64,000 nucleotides of DNA from Falciphora oryzae. Taxonomy: Eukaryota; Ascomycota; Sordariomycetes; Magnaporthales; Magnaporthaceae. How positions within the stretch are numbered: the first letter of the stretch is position 1; the number at the start of each line of letters is the position of its first letter. The stretch lies in assembly GCA_000733355.1 (NCBI GenBank), contig JNVV01000030.1, positions 393,391-457,390 of the forward strand, written 5' to 3'. Positions 45,801 to 58,607 of this stretch are shown in pieces. The notes under the pieces are model-generated. The model was given only the letters and a program-made list of their open reading frames with translations, did not search any database and was not told where the DNA came from. A program made the position numbers and the translations under genes.

Positions 45801-48800
45801 CCTCAACATCTACGTGTACTTCGGCTACAAGGAAACCGCAACCACCAGCCCCGAGCAGCGCAACGCCACGTTGTCAAAGTCTGAGTTCAGGAAGATGGCG
45901 AAGAAGTGGTACGACAATAGACATAGCCCTGACACAGGCCGCGTCGTTGTTTTGACGTCCTACGCGACAGGCCAGGCACGCCTTCTACAACGCTCCAGGG
46001 AGTTCAAGTACTCAGACGGGGAGTGGTTCGCCATGCCCGTCCGAAAGTCGCGCAACAGGGCCCGCATCAACGCCGCCAACAGCGGTACCAGCATCTACAC
46101 CTCCCAAACCGACGGGATCGTCCGCAAGGAGTATGAACAGGACATGCTGGACGAGATTGCGGGGCAAGGAGGGGTAGATCCCTCGAGCCAAGACCCTCTT
46201 GTCGAGGCTCCGATCAGCGCCACAGGCCACGACGAAGATGACGATGCTGAGATCCTGCGAGAGGCTGAGAGGCAGGAGCTTGAAAACCTTGGGCTCCATG
46301 ATGAGGAGGACGCGCCCAGCGACTTGGTGCCCGAGGACAACGAGCAGCAGCAATGTCTTCTGGCGGAGGGTTAGAAGCCCTTTGCGGAGACCAGCCCCCG
46401 CATCCTCGCCACGCTGAGGCGCGCAGACACGGGTGACCTTCCAAAGTACGTAAGGGACACTTACTCGATCAAAGACCTGCAGCCAGACGGCTGTGACCTC
46501 CGGTTCGGGCTGAAGGTTCTCGACGAGGCACAGATTGTGCGCAACTCTCACTCGACATTCCACATCCTCGTCAGGGATTTGCCGGCTTCCGATGACTGTG
46601 CCATCCTGGCTTTTACGGCCACCCCCTTCCTTAATGGCACAACGGACGCTCGCAGCTTTGTCGGGCTCATGGCAAGCAACATCAAGTTGCCATTCAACCC
46701 TTCGATCCGCGCGGGCCATGCGCTCTCTCTTGTCCAGGACGCCAAGTTCAACCCATTCGAGCTGCCCGCCCAGGACCCAGCCCAGACGGACCACCAAAGC
46801 GACGAGGGTGAGGTGGAGGGCTCCTCTCCCCAGGAGAACGAGGCTGCCTCTGCCAGGCGCCGGAGCAAGGGAAAGGAGAAGGAGGTGGAGGCCCCTGAGG
46901 ACTCCCTACCTCTTTCCATCTGGGCCAAGGATGCGGATATGTCGTCGAACACGATGCAGGCTTTGGAGAGATGGTGGGACGACGACCAAGGGGACAGTGG
47001 CGGCGCCCTGACCCAATTCTGGTTCCTGATGCCGTGTCTGTCTGCCAAGTTGGCCTCGAAGGACGAGGAAATCGCACGCCAGGCGTACAAGGCGGCTCAG
47101 GGCTTGTTCGTTGTCAGGCGGCACCCTCAGACGCCCATCACATTGGCGGATGGCAGTCTTGCGTTCCCGAGCACCGGCATCCCGCCTTGCACCATTACAA
47201 CCATCGAGGTTGGCCACAAGCACGACAAGGACCTGGTGCGCATGGACATGGACTTTCTGCTCGATCCTTACTTTTCCAAGGCGGACGCTCAGATTGCCGC
47301 CTTTGGCTGCCACGGGGCTGACGCGGCCGACCCGGAGGCCATCCGAGCAGAGCGCGCAGACAGGTTGGACTCGGCGTCTCAACGCAAAGTTGAGAAGGCA
47401 AGAAGGCCAAGAAGTCAACCCGGACACAGTCTGGCGTCTATCGCCTGTGTGCCCTAGTGTCGTTTGATGCCCGGGCGCATACCCTGCTGTTCGACGAGGA
47501 ATGCGGCAAGCGGGATCCCATCGCTGCTTTGTCTGTGCACCAGCTGTCGGAGCTAGGCAAGAGCATGTTGGACAATCTGACCATTTCCGAAAAGGCCATC
47601 CTCAGGCAGCGCCACGCACGAGACCAGGGTGTGGCCCAGCCAAAGCTCGGCGTCGACCATCTTCGGCACATGATCGGGTTGGCTCCCATGGATGGCGGTC
47701 TTTCCTACCAGCACCTGCTCACGGAGGACCCCAGGAACCTCCCTTATTCGGAGCCTTTGCAGGCCGCCGTCCGAGCCATCAGCAGGTCTCCCATCATGGT
47801 CAAAACCTTCGACATTGTCCGCACCAAGATCGCAGCTGGCCGACGTGTTCTGCTCATGGTCGAGAATCCCTATTGCCTTTTGTAAGTTCCCCTTGCTCGT
47901 GGGCGCCCCTTATTCAACATGGCAGTTTTTCCTAACCAGCTCCTATCTCTACAGGGAGATCTACGCTGCCCTACTTGTGGCCGGCATTCGGGTCGTCATG
48001 ATCGGCTCCGCTACCCCGGCGGCTGAGCGGGAGAGCCGTGGCGAAATGTTCGGCGACGAGACCTCCAATGTCGATGTTCTCGTCGCGTCGACGGCCATCG
48101 CTGGCTACGGCGTCAACTTTCACAAGGCCTGTTCGTATGGCGTTTTGTTGCAGTGTGGCAGCAACGTGCTAAACATGGAACACATTTTCGGCCGTCTCAC
48201 CCGCCACGGACAAAAGAACTATGTGGAGTGGACCGTCCTTATCAACATGGAGTCGTTTGACGGATACCAGGCCATTGTCCGCAGCTACAGGTGGCTGCTT
48301 CAGTGGCGTGCCGAGGGCGCCCTCCCGCCCTCTCTGTCCACGAACTCGCTCCTGCGCGACTTGGCATCTGCCTCTGAGAAGTTCACGAACGTTGTTGGCT
48401 ATGAGCTTCTTCGCCAGAAGCACCAGATGCCATTCAACATGTTCGCTTTTAGCTCTACCCGCCTGGTTGCACCGAGGACCTTGGTGACGACTTCCACCGT
48501 CATGTGGGGGAGTTTTGCAGCACCGTGGCCAGGTCCATCATTGGGCTGAAACTGCCAACGGCTGACGACCTTCTTGACCCTCATTCCCCTCTGCACCGCG
48601 TCGAGGCCACCGCCTCCGACATCATTCTCGCCTGGGACGAGCATGCCCACGCTGCCTGCATGCATTGGCTTCTCATTCGAAGCAAGGAGGCAGAGCATTG
48701 TCCGGGTGGTGTCAAATGGGACCTTGGGAGGGTCCTCGACATGCTGCAGGGCAGACCTCCGGCTGGCTATGACGGGAAGCTGGACCATCCGATGATCACG

Positions 48801-49190
48801 GGCAAGGAGAGCCTTGAGAATCATGACGACCTCCACAATGCAGCCCGCTCCCTCAAAATCTACGAGCGGAAGCAGAGCTACTACCAGCGCCGCTTTGTTG
48901 GCGTCATGACGCACGAAAAGGCGCTTCCCATGTCTCTCAAGGGCAAGGAGAAGAGCACCGCTGAGCGCCTGCAAACATACCACCACCGGGCTGGTGGCAT
49001 GTTGAACACCCCTCACGGCAAGCAGCTGTCTAATGCCGATAGCGACACAGACATGGGGGATGTGGACATGGAGGACACGGATGGGAATGATGTCCCCACC
49101 GCGCCGACCAAGGGCGCCACACCGTCCAGTCGCGCTGCCACAGCAGCCACCGCCGCTGTCGAGTATCGCCAGGGCGCCCGCCAGGCCTAG
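42851..49190 (+). pseudogene. SNF2-like superfamily 2 helicase gene, disrupted
   Basis: From ATG 42851 a long N-terminal region with basic nuclear-signal-like clusters leads to ATPase motifs: I GTGKT (45628-45642), II DEAQ (46522-46533), III-like TATPF (46615-46629), and a C-terminal helicase half with GSATPA, VASTAIAGYGVNF and GRLTRHGQ (48190-48213). These are SNF2-type DNA-dependent ATPase features, though the family is divergent and the role unknown. Two introns fit: 45470-45562 and 47882-47954. Defects are an in-frame TAG at 46372, frame changes near 43510-43735 (up to three, net zero), 47395 and 48470, and a 603-bp insertion at 44585. Codon use and GC content are normal, without RIP-like damage. 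Sequencing errors could account for some indels. Confidence 0.7.
44577..45195. mobile_element. Non-autonomous TIR element (603 bp) with 8-bp duplication in helicase gene
   Basis: The element spans 44585-45187. Its ends are inverted repeats of about 46 bp beginning GAGGCTCTATCCGGGAACAC and continuing to TTTTTGCTATTGGCACACACTC, with two or three mismatches. TTATTCAA lies on both sides (44577-44584, 45188-45195). An 8-bp duplication points to hAT-like (or P-like) elements, although the long inverted repeat is unusual for hAT. There is no transposase frame inside. The host frame is exactly 578 codons up to the junction and continues in phase after 45195, so removing the insert plus one duplication restores helicase coding. 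Confidence 0.88.
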
Positions 49191-49475
49191 AAGGATCCTG
49201 CTTCAAGGCGTCTTCCTTAAGATGGGGCGGTTCACCCCGTCCCCGACGATCAAGGCGTGTCGGGTCGTGTGGACGATGTACTCGCCAGCGCTTCTTTGCC
49301 GGAGGAACTTCAAGCGGGCCATAGGGGAGGAAACTAACAAGCGTGCGCGTGCGGATGGAAGGTTTTGGCCAGTAAAGCCGGGGCATGGAGGAGGAGCTCA
49401 ATGATTTACTTTATGCGTTACGCCTCGCTATTGTATGTAGAGTAGAAATACGCATGGTGATAATACCATGGCAGG

Positions 49476-50985
49476 CGGAGGCTTTCAGGCCGTCGCCACG
49501 TGGACGAAAGAAGCGCTAAAGCCATGGGGGTGGCGAGGCACCTCCGCAGCCTCGCAGCAGTCAAATACGGCCCGCCAGCAGCTTCACTGCGAAAAGCAAC
49601 AACCGCATGCGTTCTATCCTCTGTATCATATGCAGCAAAGGCATGGTACGACCCGAGGAAACGACAGCAGGGCCTACTGGCGGCCATCGAACGCCCGCTG
49701 GTGCATGCAGCTCGAGCAGTGCTTCCAGCCTGGAAGACAGCCCCGACAGCAGCCATCCTCCGAAACGCTAGGCTCCCGTCAGCACAAGTTGCCATGCGGC
49801 ACCAACGTTTAAAATACGCATTCCATTTCCGCTTGATAGACGCAGCGTATCCGCTACATAGGCGGCAATATAAACGTATGGTAAAACGGGGCCGCAATGC
49901 CGGCCGCTTTCAAAAACGAGCTTCTAAACTGCTAGATACTAAAGTAATCTTCCCACCGCTAATCCGCATACAACTACTACCGCCCCGGTACACCCCCGGG
50001 TCCCGTAAGGACCCAACAAAAGGGAAAAGCAAAAAAAAAGCAGCAAAAAGCTTTAAAAGGCGGTATGCACGGCTCGACCCTAACGAAACGGCCGTCTTTA
50101 TAAACGGGTTAAAACAATTCGACAAAAACACAGGCGAGCACCTAGTCGGATACGGATACGCTATATACAAAAACGGCCAGGAAATCGCATATAGCTATAC
50201 AATATTGGGCGGACTCAGTCATATTTTCGACGCCGAAACAGTCGGTGCATTGCGTGGTCTCGAAGCAGCTGCTTTGGACCTAAAGCATAAAATATAAATA
50301 TATGTGGACAGTACGTCCGTTATCTAAGGCCTTAAAGGAAACGCATTTTTGTCGTCCCAATAGGCCTACATCCGATTCCACGAGCTCGTCGGCGAACTGG
50401 AAAGCAAAAACGTAAAGGTACACATCCTTTGGTATCTTAGGCATCAGGACATAAAGGGAAACGAAAGAGCAGACCGCTTGGCAGACCAGGGAGCCAAAGG
50501 GCCAATAGACCCCGACCTTCGCGCTCAGGGCGCCACCGTTAGCGGTATCCGGTCCGAACTTCGAAAGGCCGCTTAGGAGGCCAATACGCGATGGTGGCAA
50601 GCCTAGCGGAAGTTAGATAGATATAGCCGATGGAACCTAACTTACATGCCTACAAAAGAGCTAAAGGAGCTAGGTTTTCCTCGCCAATTCCTGGGGCACT
50701 ATCTGGCCATGCGGATAGGGTATGGAGACTTTTTAGGATACTACACCCGCTTTAAACACCAGGATGCACGCACGCGGTGCCCTTAGTGCGACAACAGCAC
50801 GGCACCAAACCACCTGGTCCATTGCCCAAACAGCCTCAAAAAGTGGCAAAAGTGGCCAAACGGACCCAGTTGCCGCCCGGACATAACGGCTCGGCGGAAA
50901 TACCTATACAAAACACTGGTACAACCCTAGGCCTTCAAGCAGTTTGTGGCCGACACCGACCACTTCATCCTCCCACCGCGTGAAT
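49476..50985 (+). pseudogene. LINE ORF2 C-terminal fragment: RT thumb, RNase H, CCHC
   Basis: The open part (49500-50297) covers the post-RT region with SVSYAAKAWYDPRK (about 49630), then an RNase H domain starting FINGLKQFDKNTGEHLVGYGYAIY (50095-50165). The RNase H acidic sites AETVGALRGLEAA (50230) and YVDSTSVI (50298) follow, then LRHQDIKGNERADRLADQGAKGP (50435-50500). The end carries a zinc-knuckle-like CDN...HLVHC (50785-50830). Several stops (50297, 50325, 50365, 50575) look like C-to-T or G-to-A changes. RNase H after RT fits the Tad/I clades of fungi. Confidence 0.82.
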
Positions 50986-51277
50986 AACGCTTCGCACCCG
51001 CTCTAGCGGTCACCCCTCGCCCGCAACAGCGGGCACACTAAGACGGCGTACGACGCCGTAAGCTGGTCATACCTCTGCAGGAGTATAAGTTGCAGGGCCG
51101 CAGCAGGCACCCAACCCCACACTGCCTCGGGCCCGGCCCGTGGCAGTCGATCCGCTAGATAGACTCATGTAGGCTAGAATAGCGCGCCGTGATGCCCCAC
51201 GTGCGGCTGCATGCACGGAGAACCGGCTACGCCGGCGCTCCGCGCCGCCCGGCGTTAATAAACACTACTACTACTAC
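49476..51277 (+). mobile_element. 5'-truncated Tad/I-type LINE with 15-bp target duplication
   Basis: TAATACCATGGCAGG occurs at 49461-49475 and 51278-51292, bracketing 1802 bp. The insert encodes only the C-terminal part of a non-LTR retrotransposon ORF2 and ends in an AATAAACACTACTACTACTAC tail. Truncation at the 5' side and a simple-repeat 3' tail are typical of target-primed reverse transcription. Confidence 0.88.
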
Positions 51278-51292
51278 TAATACCATGGCAGG

Positions 51293-53811
<2,519 letters not shown>

Positions 53812-54347
53812 AGTGTCCTGGGACACGGACGACGGAGCGCGCCGTCGATGCGGATGCTCGGGTAAGCGTTACACCACGTCCGAGACATCCGGTGACGCGC
53901 ATCCGAGTATATAGGGTCGAAGGATCTCCTACCTCCAAAGCAATTTTGTTTGTTCCGCGACCATAAATTAACGCATATAGATCTACTTCATACCTTCCTC
54001 CTTTCACTAACGCCAATGGGCATAGTACTGGACACACACCCAGGGCCTAATCTTCCAGCAACAGTGAAGATCTCCAGGGGTGCGACGAATCCCTGGAGCT
54101 CTTCACTCCGACGAGTACACCAGAAAAAACTTGACGATGTCTATACACGAGTCCACCAAGCGGCACGAGACGCCGCACAACACGCAGCTGCGCCTGCGCG
54201 GCACTAGCCAGGCCGGCAGGTAGCGTTGGTCAAGCTCGACACCGACCTGGGCACTTTCAAGTCGCTGGTCGCGAGGGATGCGCCGCTGTCGTCGGCGCAG
54301 CACGCCGACCCGGCCGGGCCACTCCCTAGTTCTGCTTTATCGAAGAT
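53812..54347. other. Intergenic region between convergent halogenase and AflR-like gene
   Basis: No gene is supported. It contains the 3' ends of two convergent genes. Short open stretches lack family features. Confidence 0.5.
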
Positions 54348-55346
54348 TCACGGCCCAGTTGAAGCGCCCCCCGTCTCGTGGCGCAGCAGTCCCGCGAGCT
54401 CCTGTCTGGCCGCGCTGAGCTGCTCGGCCAGGAACGAGTCCCTCACGAGGTACAGCCCGCGGAGCAACGCCGACAAGGTCGTGTTGCTGCCGCTGCCGCC
54501 CTCAGGTTTTGCGCCAGACCCCTCTGGCTCAGCTGGCGCCGAGGCGGGCCGTAGAATGTCCCCCATGACCTTCTCCAGCTCCTGTAGCCTACAGTCAACG
54601 ACGCGACTCACGAGCAAAGTCTCCATAGTGCCGTCTATCCTATGGCTGCCGATACTCAACGGCGCGCGCCTTAGCTCGTCCCCTGCGCGATGCTGCTGCC
54701 TGAGCTCTTTTCCGCCGCCGTGGTGGCTGTGATATGTGCTGATGACACGCCGGTAGCTGGCGATGACCTCGGCGAACGCGACCGTCAACAATAGCTGTAG
54801 CTGGGGGCCGGCGCGACACAGCGGGCAGCCGAGCAGGGCGCGCACCAGCCGCGCCGCCTCCCGCGCCGCCGAGAGTACCGAGTCCACGGACGTGGCGGTC
54901 GTCGTCGTCGTCATCGTCGTCGTGGCAGTTGGCGGCTGTGGCAACGACAACAGGGGGCGCTCGTGGCTCGCCATCAGGCAGAGAGGCGAGTGGCCGCGCA
55001 CCGACCCCAATATCCTAGTGGCAATGCCGACGCAGGAGCCCTGGGGTTTGTTGGCGTTTTCGCAGACAGTGCCGGAGGCCCCAGGCGTCGTGGCATGTTC
55101 TTCTGCACTCAAGGGGGGCGTCGCCGTCACGTGGAGCGAGGGGAAGTCGGGTGAGAGCAATCCCAGCGCCGTGGCGGCCAACACATCGTGCTGTAGCCAA
55201 TCGAACGACGTCTCCGTGTCTGGGTGGCCATCGGTCGCCCCTGATCCCGTCGGTGGCGTCGCTGTTGCCGCTTGCCCCAGGCCAGCATCTTGAAGCAGGA
55301 GCAGAGAGTCCCTCGTGTTATCAGTGCCCCTCGAGCTTGGCATCAT
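54348..55346 (-). CDS. AflR-type regulatory-domain protein without visible zinc cluster, 332 aa
   Basis: An open frame of 332 codons from ATG 55346. After a low-complexity half with a Thr run (about residues 140-150), it shows the AflR-family block SAAREAARLVRALLGCPLC (about 159-177) followed by QLQLLLTVAFAEVIASYRRVI. A C-terminal helix with LYLVRDSFLAEQLSAARQEL follows. These match the C-terminal regulatory domain of AflR-like proteins. The N-terminal Zn2Cys6 binuclear cluster that normally precedes it is absent, and none is seen on this strand up to 55990. It may be a truncated relic or a non-DNA-binding partner. Its role is inferred as control of the adjacent cluster. It faces the complete regulator at 56366 head to head. 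Confidence 0.65.
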   Translation of the reverse strand: MMPSSRGTDNTRDSLLLLQDAGLGQAATATPPTGSGATDGHPDTETSFDWLQHDVLAATALGLLSPDFPSLHVTATPPLSAEEHATTPGASGTVCENANKPQGSCVGIATRILGSVRGHSPLCLMASHERPLLSLPQPPTATTTMTTTTTATSVDSVLSAAREAARLVRALLGCPLCRAGPQLQLLLTVAFAEVIASYRRVISTYHSHHGGGKELRQQHRAGDELRRAPLSIGSHRIDGTMETLLVSRVVDCRLQELEKVMGDILRPASAPAEPEGSGAKPEGGSGSNTTLSALLRGLYLVRDSFLAEQLSAARQELAGLLRHETGGASTGP

Positions 55347-56365
55347 GGTTGTCAGAGCGTAGGAAGGGCGAGCTCGAGTCTAGGGAAAAGCCAACGTACA
55401 GCCTGGGAAAGATGGCATACTCGTGGTCGGGCCTGGTCTTTCTCGCTAGACGTGCTACATGCCTCCACACGTAGACAGTCGGTCATGTGGGACATACCCC
55501 CGGCCCCGACACTGGGCGAAAAACCCCGGTAGTCGGAGTTCCGACCAGAAGTCGGAGTAGCACTGATGGTGTGCCCGGCCAAAGACCCAAGTCCTCCGCC
55601 TCGCGCCGGCACGACTCTAGGCTCCGCCCACACATGGCCTTGGCCGGTCCAGATGTAATCATCTGATTTCTCACCAGGCTTACCCCATCCCGCTGCTGGT
55701 GTGGCAGTTCGTGCGCCCCCACCGCGACGATAGGCTCGCAGTATTTCCCCGCCAAGCGCACAGACGTGGTTGGCCATGATCGTCGCATAACCAACACACA
55801 AGGGGGAGGAAAAGAATGGCATTCACCGCATCCGGCCTCAATACTCGCTTATGTGAGACTGACAGCTGCAGGGTACGTGCCTCTTGCCCACCTTTAAGAA
55901 GCCGGAGCGCGGGGGCGGGGTCCTCAGGATCGCTCGCGCGTTGGAAAGGATCAAATTAGGAAGCATTACAAAACGGGCAGATACAAATGGCAAGTAAATT
56001 CGACACGCAGCCACAACTGGCGGCTTGTGTGACCCTTGGCTTACTAGCTGATGGAGACAGCGCGTCACTCTCTCCTCACTCTTGCGTAAACAAAGACCGT
56101 TGCATGGCGTCAAGTGGTGGCGAGGCATCGAAAGGGAGTAGACAGCGAAACGGCTTCCATGATCGTCGACTGGATGCGGAGGTTTGCGGCACGGCAACTC
56201 CTTCCTATCGTAAAGGGTGCGGTGAGTCAGAGGTTAAACATGGAAGGGCATATCAGACTAGAAAATTCCACAAGGAGAGCGCCAGCGGCAACTAGCAACC
56301 CTTGTCCTCAATGCCCGCCGCTTTCTTTAGCTAAGGCCCTAGCTAAGACCTTGTCCACTGCTACC
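55347..56365. promoter_or_regulatory. Divergent intergenic region between the two AflR-like genes
   Basis: About 1 kb lies between divergently transcribed regulators. It contains the inverted repeat GTCGGA-GT-TCCGAC at 55532-55545 with a third GTCGGA at 55551-55556, a layout typical of sites bound by dimeric Zn2Cys6 proteins. No gene is supported. Confidence 0.45.
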
Positions 56366-57472
56366 ATGGACCCATCACTTGTGACACGCCTCTCAACCTC
56401 GCCACGTGCTTCCAGCACTATGCCCCGGCAGAAGAAGCTCAAGGACGCCTGCGACCTATGCTCGGCGTTCAAGATACGTTGTAACAAGGCCAAGCCGTCG
56501 TGCGCGCGCTGCGCGAGCCTCAGCCAGCCATGCTCGTACAGCCCGGCCCGGCGGCCCGGCCGTCCGCACAGGCTGCGGCAGAAGTATCAGCAGAGGCAAG
56601 AACAACAACGGCAGCAGCAACAACAGGAAAGCCCACTGGCGTCAGACTTTAACGACTACCGCGTCGGTGTTACCCTCGGTGATTTCGACTGGGGTAGCTA
56701 CGGCTGGGCAATGGAGTCGTTGGGCGAAGGGAATCCATCAGCCGCCATTTCTCCTCAAATGACCCTGAACGCGGACCACGGGAACAAGTCAGCCACGCGA
56801 ATACCATCATCAAACGGGTACATCAGCCAAAAGCTTCAAGAGCAGCCACCACCAATTATGGATACCTCTTTCCTTCTTCAGAGTGGTGAAGGCAGAACAG
56901 GAGGAGACAATGGTGACTGCGCCAGGACGGCAGCGTCCATAGTCAAGCAACTAGATCCGGGCCGCGAGGCCGCCTGCCCAGTCCCGCCTGCTGAGCCCAG
57001 CCCTAATATCACGACCGTCTGCCAGAGGCTGCTGACCATCCTGGTGTGCCCCTGCTCGGAGCAGGCGGCCGTGGCCCTGCTCGTGGCGTCGGCGTGTATC
57101 TCGCTGATGGATGCTGTTCCCCAACAGCAACAGCAACGGCACCTCCGTGCCACCGGCCCCGACCAGCAGCAAGCCCCTGACGAGGTGTTGTCGTCGTTCG
57201 CCTGGCCACTGACGCCGGCAAGCCCCCATCCTCCCCTCTCCCGGTCGTTGCCGCTGCCGGATTCCTCGAGCGGCCACTGCTCGGACCAGGGCGAATTCGA
57301 GGGTCTAGCCAAGATCGCCAAAGTCGTTCTGCGGTTCACGCAGAGATACGCGCAGGACGAGGGAGGAGCGGGGGGAGAAGCGAGGCGGGCCTTGGTGGAG
57401 CCCATCGCGATCCTGCTCCGCTCCAAGCTGCAGTCCGTCGCCGAGGAAGCCTCCGGTAGACTAGTTCAATGA
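56366..57472 (+). CDS. Zn2Cys6 transcription factor of AflR type, 368 aa
   Basis: The ATG at 56366 (context CTACCATGG) opens a single exon. An earlier in-frame start is possible but would add a non-conserved leader. A GAL4-type binuclear cluster at residues 29-56 has the spacing C-x2-C-x6-C-x6-C-x2-C-x6-C (CDLCSAFKIRC ... CARC ... C). It is followed by a basic linker and a Gln-rich stretch (RQQQQQ). The AflR-type C-terminal domain begins VCQRLLTILVCPCSEQ and ends with helices around KIAKVVLRFTQRYAQ and ALVEPIAILLRSKLQ. AflR-like proteins activate polyketide clusters by binding upstream of cluster genes in the nucleus. Its neighbours, a halogenase and a dehydrogenase, fit a cluster regulator. 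No frame damage is seen. Confidence 0.85.
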   Translation: MDPSLVTRLSTSPRASSTMPRQKKLKDACDLCSAFKIRCNKAKPSCARCASLSQPCSYSPARRPGRPHRLRQKYQQRQEQQRQQQQQESPLASDFNDYRVGVTLGDFDWGSYGWAMESLGEGNPSAAISPQMTLNADHGNKSATRIPSSNGYISQKLQEQPPPIMDTSFLLQSGEGRTGGDNGDCARTAASIVKQLDPGREAACPVPPAEPSPNITTVCQRLLTILVCPCSEQAAVALLVASACISLMDAVPQQQQQRHLRATGPDQQQAPDEVLSSFAWPLTPASPHPPLSRSLPLPDSSSGHCSDQGEFEGLAKIAKVVLRFTQRYAQDEGGAGGEARRALVEPIAILLRSKLQSVAEEASGRLVQ

Positions 57473-57665
57473 CTAACCATTTGCCCAAGGTACGTCGTCC
57501 TGTGAGTCCCGCGATTTGAAGAAATAGATAGGAGGAAAGGGGGGACAGGAACACTCTTTCAATATTCCAGAGACCCTCAAATATCAAATATCATCTAGCA
57601 TCTTGCGGCGTGGTATTAATGCGTATCAAGCACATCCTCAAGCCCCATCACCCCGACTTCTACAC

Positions 57666-58607
57666 CTACTGTCCTCCCAAGGCATGGCCACCGACGTAGC
57701 GCGGGAAGCCTGAAAAACTCAACCACAGCTCGCCGGTAAAGGGCGAGGTGCCGACGATCTCCTTCTCGCGGCTCTTAAGCTCGTCGACATCCCAGGCGGC
57801 GAAGACGAGCTTGCCGTTGAGGAACTTGGCCTCGGGCGACACAGCCCAAACCAGGAAATCAGCGGGGAGAGAGACTGGGGAAAAGCATAGGCAGGTAAGT
57901 GTTTGACCAATGGTATCAGCACCGAGAGGAGCGAGGCTTACTGTCGTCAAACCCAAAGGGCAGCTTGGTGGTCTTGGCCAGCTGGGCGGACATGGCCGTA
58001 TCGAGAAAGCCCGGGTGGACGTGGTGGATGCGGACGCGCGGGTTCTCGGCGCCAAAGGCCTGCAGCAGCTTGACGGCGAGCATCTTGGAGCTGACGTAGG
58101 CGCCCATGCCGGGGAAGGGCGGGAACAAGATACCGGCCGTGGTGAGGTTCACCAAAGTCGTCTCTTCCTTCTCTTCCCCGTTGCCCAGCGCCAGCGTGCC
58201 GACAACTGTCGTCTTGTAGCCGTCGAGGAATGTGGCTGGGTCGGCGTCAAGCAGCGGCACCACGGGAGCCAGCACGCCGGCCGCGTGGGCCACGACGCCG
58301 ACGCCGCCGTGGGCCGCAGCAACGCCGGCGAAGACGCGGCGGAGCTCGCTGCTGTCGACCAGGTCTACCGCGTGCGTCTCGACCGTGGCGGAGTGGTGGC
58401 TGGAGCGGACGAGCGCCGGCCGAGCAGCACGAGCGCCTTGGGGCCCGAGGCGGCGAACGACAGAGCCGTGGCGCGCCCGATGCCGCCCGTCGCGCCCGTG
58501 ATCACCACCACCCTGCCGGCGGAGGAGAGGGCGGGCCGGGTCGCGTTGATGGCGGCGTAGGTGGCCGAGTGCGCCACCTTGGTGTACGAAGGCTGTGGTG
58601 CTACCAT
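57666..58607 (-). pseudogene. Short-chain dehydrogenase/reductase with frame break
   Basis: The ATG at 58607 begins MVAPQPSYTK. The NAD(P)-binding TGATGGIG is at residues 37-44, followed by KALVLLGRR. The frame then changes near 58430 and continues as SATVETHAVDL, AHAAGVLAPV (NAG-like), NLTTAG and the active site YVSSK (about 58090). An intron at 57875-57941 (GT-AG, 67 nt) joins to a last exon ending FPRYVGGHALGGQ. The segment between LLGRR and the SATVET strand is shorter than usual for the family, so a small out-of-frame deletion is likelier than a single-base error. If intact it would act on a ketone or alcohol. Its cluster role is inferred from position only. Confidence 0.75.

Noticed and set aside
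46012..46797. Minus-strand ORF of 261 codons inside the helicase gene
   Set aside because: It overlaps helicase motifs on the plus strand and has no domain of its own.
55352..55822. Upstream exon carrying a zinc cluster for the AflR-like gene at 54348
   Set aside because: The minus-strand translations up to 55990 show no C-x2-C-x6-C pattern.
57910..58560. Plus-strand ORF of 216 codons
   Set aside because: Antisense to the dehydrogenase, whose TGATGGIG and YVSSK motifs fix the coding strand.
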